From: Alistipes sp.
Lineage (GTDB): Bacteria; Bacteroidota; Bacteroidia; Bacteroidales; Rikenellaceae
Reading direction: 5' to 3'
Length of the DNA stretch: 35,366 bases
Assembly (NCBI GenBank): GCA_020026415.1
Contig: JAHHQL010000018.1
Coordinates: 1 to 35,366 of the forward strand
The notes under the pieces are model-generated. The model was not told where the DNA came from. It searched no databases and saw only the letters and a program-made list of their open reading frames with translations. This document shows positions 32,348 through 35,366 of the stretch, one piece after another; the first letter of the stretch is position 1, and every line of letters starts with the position of its first letter. The translations under genes and the position numbers were made by a program.

Positions 32348-35245
32348 ATGAAAAAATTATTTCTGTTCGTTGCGCTGATCATTGCGCTGGCGGGAGCCTC
32401 CTGCGACGAGTATGTGTACGAAACCTTTCCGAATGATCCGTTGCATACGCGCCTTTACACGTTGGACAACGGCCTGAAGGTCTATATGAGCGTCATGAAG
32501 GAGCAGCCGCGCATCCAGACCTATGTCGCCGTGCGGGTCGGCGGAAAGAATGATCCCGCGGAAACAACGGGTCTGGCGCATTACTTCGAGCATCTGATGT
32601 TCAAGGGTACGCCTTCCTACGGTACGGTCGATTACGAAGCCGAAAAACCGCTGTTGGACGAGATCGAGCGTCTGTTTGAGGTCTATCGCAAGACGACCGA
32701 TGAGGGGGAGCGTGCCGAAATTTATCATCGGATCGACTCGGTAAGTTACGAGGCATCGAAATATGCCGTGCCTAACGAGTACGACAAACTGATGGCGATG
32801 ATCGGTGCGTCGGGATCGAACGCCTACACCTCGCAGGACGAAACGGTCTATTGCGAGGATATTCCCTCGAATCAGATCGAGAACTGGGCGAAGATCCAGT
32901 CGGATCGGTTCAAACACCCCGTGATCCGCGGTTTCCACACCGAGTTGGAGACAATCTATGAGGAGAAGAACATGTCGCTGACGCAGGACGTAAGAAAACT
33001 CTTCGCGGCGATGGACGAGGCTCTGTTCCCGCATCACCCCTACGGCATGCAGACCGTGTTGGGTACGCAGGAGCATCTGAAAAACCCCTCGATCACGAAC
33101 GTGAAGAAATATCACGAGACGTACTATGTGCCGAACAACATGGCGATTTGTCTTGCGGGAGATTTCGATCCCGCGGAGATGATCCGTGTGATCGACCGCT
33201 ATTTCGGCGACATGGAGCCCAAGGATCTGCCCGAATTGCATTTGCAGAGGGAGAACCCCATCCTGAAGCCCGTCGAGCGCGAGGTGTTCGGTCCCGAATC
33301 GGAGATGTGTATGATGGCTTGGCGACTGCCCAAATACACCGACCGATCGAACGATGTGGCGCGGATTGCGGCGGCTTTGCTGTACAACGGGCAGGCGGGA
33401 TTGGTCGATCTGGATCTGAACCAGCAGCAGAAGGTGCTGTTCTCCTATGCCGAAACCGACATGCAGACGGATTACAGCCGTTTTCTGATGGGCGGTGCTC
33501 CCGTGGAGGGGCAGTCGCTGGAAGAGGTGCGCGATCTGTTGCTCGGAGAGGTCGAGAAGTTGCGTCGGGGCGATTTCGACGAAGAGTTGATCAAGGCAAC
33601 GGTCAATCAGTTGAAGTTGGAGCGCATGATGATGCTCGACAGTTACACCGACCGCGCCGAATTTTATGTGAATATGTTCGTAAGGGGTGCCGAGCCGTCG
33701 GATGACATCAACCAGATCGAGCGCATGACGACCCTCACCAAGCAGGATGTCGTGGCGTGGGCGAAGAAATACCTTGCTCCCGAAAGTTACGCCGTTGTCT
33801 ATAAGCGTTGCGGTGTGGATCGCAACGAGCAGAAAATCGCCGCCCCGAAGATCACCCCGATCGTGATGAACCGCGATCGGGAGAGCGAGTTCCTGAAAGA
33901 GATCCGCGCAACGCCCGTGCGTCCGATCGACCCCGTCTTTGTCGATTTCGGGCAGGATATGAAGCAGTTCGCGTTGCGTGACGGCATCAATGTGCTTTAC
34001 AAGCAGAACAAGACCAACGATCTGTTCTCGCTTACGATGGTCTTCAACACGGGTCTGATGGATCGTCCCGAATACGGCCTTGCATTCGACTATCTGGATT
34101 ATCTCGATACCGAGACGTTGTCGGCCGAGGAGCGTGCGGCGAAGATGTACGGACTGGCCTGCAATTTCTCGTTGTCGGCAGGGGATTACACGACGCGGAT
34201 CGCGCTGTCGGGTTTGAGCGAGAATATGGCAGAGACGCTCGATGTCTTCGAGGATCTCAGACAGCATGCCGTGGGCAGTGAAGAGGTGTCGGAGGGCGTC
34301 AAGGCGTTGAAGATTAAGAGCCGTGAGGATCTGAAATCACAGCAGGAGGCCAAGTTTGCCGCCCTGCGCAACTATATGGCGTTCGGCGGGGAGTACATTC
34401 ATCGTCAGACGCTTTCCGATGAGCAGATTCTGGCCTTGACTTCGGAGCAGATGCTCGATGCGGTGCGTTCGTTGGGCGGTTATCAGCACGAAATCGTTTA
34501 CTATGGGCCGATGACGGAGGAGGAGTTGAAGGCGGCGTTGAACGAGCATTACAAGACCGAGGCGGAATTGCGTCCCTTGGAGGAGCGTCATGCCGAACAG
34601 CAGCCGACGGACAAGAGTACGGTCTATTTGGCGCAGTACGAAGCCAAGCAGTTGCAGATGATGCAGTGGAGCGATTACCGCACGCCGTTTTCGGTAGAGA
34701 ACGATCCCTCGATCATGCTCTACAACCAGTATTTCGGCGGGGGCATGAATTCGATCGTTTTTCAGGAGATGCGCGAATCGCGCGGTCTGGCCTACACGGC
34801 TGTCGCCTACCTCTCTACGCCCGAATCGAAGGCGGATTCCTACGGCTACGGGGCATACATCGCCACGCAAAACGACAAGATGAAGACCGCCATCACGGAG
34901 TTTGACAAGATCATCAACCAAATGCCCGAATCGGAGGCTGCATTCCGTGTGGCGAAGGAATCGCTGCTCACGCAGTTGTGCACACAGCGCACGGTCAAGG
35001 AGGATGTGTTGTGGACGTATCGCGCACACCGCCGTCTGGGACTTGCGGAGGATCGCAACAAGGCCGTATTTGAAAAGGTCGGCGGCATGACCCTCGACGA
35101 TGTGAAGCGCACGCAGCAAAAGTGGGTCAAGAACCGTAATTATGTCTATTGCATCTTAGGCGATATTCGGGATTTGGATCTGAACTATTTGAAGACGCTC
35201 GGCGATATTCGGACGCTGGATGATCAGGAGATCTTCGGATTCTGA
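32348..35245 (+). CDS. M16-family zinc peptidase, two-repeat lipoprotein
   Basis: A 965-residue insulinase/pitrilysin-family protease. The signal peptide ends in GASC (Cys19), so it is a lipoprotein anchored in the envelope. The inverted zinc motif HxxEH is H78-YFE-H82 in TTGLAHYFEHLMFKGT, and the third ligand lies in ELETIYEEKN (199-208). The sequence then runs through the usual four M16 domains. The inactive half keeps the R/Y substrate-binding block (MRESRGLAYTAVAYLS, near residue 807), so both halves of a one-chain clamshell protease are present. It probably degrades peptides in the periplasm. Ends at a hairpin. Confidence 0.96.
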   Translation: MKKLFLFVALIIALAGASCDEYVYETFPNDPLHTRLYTLDNGLKVYMSVMKEQPRIQTYVAVRVGGKNDPAETTGLAHYFEHLMFKGTPSYGTVDYEAEKPLLDEIERLFEVYRKTTDEGERAEIYHRIDSVSYEASKYAVPNEYDKLMAMIGASGSNAYTSQDETVYCEDIPSNQIENWAKIQSDRFKHPVIRGFHTELETIYEEKNMSLTQDVRKLFAAMDEALFPHHPYGMQTVLGTQEHLKNPSITNVKKYHETYYVPNNMAICLAGDFDPAEMIRVIDRYFGDMEPKDLPELHLQRENPILKPVEREVFGPESEMCMMAWRLPKYTDRSNDVARIAAALLYNGQAGLVDLDLNQQQKVLFSYAETDMQTDYSRFLMGGAPVEGQSLEEVRDLLLGEVEKLRRGDFDEELIKATVNQLKLERMMMLDSYTDRAEFYVNMFVRGAEPSDDINQIERMTTLTKQDVVAWAKKYLAPESYAVVYKRCGVDRNEQKIAAPKITPIVMNRDRESEFLKEIRATPVRPIDPVFVDFGQDMKQFALRDGINVLYKQNKTNDLFSLTMVFNTGLMDRPEYGLAFDYLDYLDTETLSAEERAAKMYGLACNFSLSAGDYTTRIALSGLSENMAETLDVFEDLRQHAVGSEEVSEGVKALKIKSREDLKSQQEAKFAALRNYMAFGGEYIHRQTLSDEQILALTSEQMLDAVRSLGGYQHEIVYYGPMTEEELKAALNEHYKTEAELRPLEERHAEQQPTDKSTVYLAQYEAKQLQMMQWSDYRTPFSVENDPSIMLYNQYFGGGMNSIVFQEMRESRGLAYTAVAYLSTPESKADSYGYGAYIATQNDKMKTAITEFDKIINQMPESEAAFRVAKESLLTQLCTQRTVKEDVLWTYRAHRRLGLAEDRNKAVFEKVGGMTLDDVKRTQQKWVKNRNYVYCILGDIRDLDLNYLKTLGDIRTLDDQEIFGF

Positions 35246-35264
35246 ATGCGCATTTGTTTTATAG

Positions 35265-35301
35265 AAAATCCCCGATCGGTTGGCGGTCGGGGATTTTTTT
35301 T
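35265..35301 (+). terminator. Terminator after the M16 peptidase gene
   Basis: AATCCCCGATCG pairs with CGGTCGGGGATT (one mismatch), followed by eight T. Confidence 0.85.
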
Positions 35302-35306
35302 GTGCC

Positions 35307-35366
35307 GAAGAGGAAGAGGAAGAGGAAGAGGAAGAGGAAGAGGAAGAGGAAGAGGAAGAGGAAGAG
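35307..35366. repeat. Hexanucleotide tandem repeat, (GAAGAG)x10 or more
   Basis: Ten perfect head-to-tail copies of GAAGAG fill the last 60 nt and run off the edge. It starts only 5 nt after the T run of the M16 terminator. In one frame it would code for Glu-Glu repeats, on the other strand Leu-Phe or Ser-Ser. No start codon precedes it here, so whether it is coding cannot be decided. Confidence 0.97.

Noticed and set aside
32357..34267. 636-codon open frame antisense to the M16 gene
   Set aside because: His/Arg/Leu-rich shadow of a verified peptidase gene.

Overview
The window reads as chromosomal DNA from a gut-type member of the Bacteroidales, most likely Alistipes or another Rikenellaceae (the genus is my inference). 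The signs are Bacteroidetes promoter elements (a TAnnTTTG -7 box with a TTTG -33 box about 19-20 nt upstream), a fimbrillin-like lipoprotein with BACON domains, lineage families (DUF4199, DUF4293, DUF5723, head-GIN/DUF2807), an anaerobic sulfatase-maturase type radical SAM enzyme and an M49 lipoprotein peptidase. Most of the DNA is GC-rich. A stretch of roughly 12.5-14.4 kb is strikingly AT-rich.

Layout. 1-2.3 kb: a terminator from an off-window gene, a G-rich non-coding stretch, then a PfkB/adenosine-kinase-type sugar or nucleoside kinase and pfkA, both on the minus strand. 2.6-5.8 kb: a tight five-gene minus-strand operon of three PspC-domain membrane proteins, a PadR repressor and a head-GIN repeat protein, which looks like an envelope-stress module. 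6.0-9.4 kb: a transaldolase/FSA-type enzyme (+), an acyltransferase-3 membrane protein and a nucleoside MFS permease (both -). 9.48 kb: tRNA-Gln(CTG). 10.0-12.45 kb: a 50-residue acidic, Gly-rich peptide gene directly followed by a fimbrillin/BACON lipoprotein gene. 12.66-14.4 kb: a low-GC two-gene cassette that ends next to tRNA-Leu(CAA). 14.6-19 kb: uvrC (-), then a lipoprotein/DUF5723 outer-membrane pair (+). 19.1-23.5 kb: a six-gene minus operon (nitroreductase, mltG, YciO/Sua5-like, DUF4199, GT2 glycosyltransferase, DUF4293). 23.6-30.3 kb: a radical SAM maturase (+), convergent with nth-pcrA (-), then an M49 peptidase (-). 30.5-35.2 kb: panC-panD, DUF456 and a large M16 peptidase (all +). 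The window ends in a GAAGAG hexanucleotide repeat that runs off the edge.

The region most worth a second look is the AT-rich cassette at 12.57-14.40 kb. Its first protein looks like a divergent class III nucleotidyl cyclase fold: two candidate metal-binding Asp residues are kept 43 residues apart, but the usual Asn/Arg pair is missing. Its second protein has one hydrophobic segment, a coiled coil and a beta-rich tail. Cyclase plus membrane partner is the general architecture of nucleotide-signalling defence systems such as Pycsar, so I propose it as a candidate, unproven system. The 50-residue peptide upstream of the fimbrillin-like gene and the PspC/PadR/head-GIN operon are the next most interesting.
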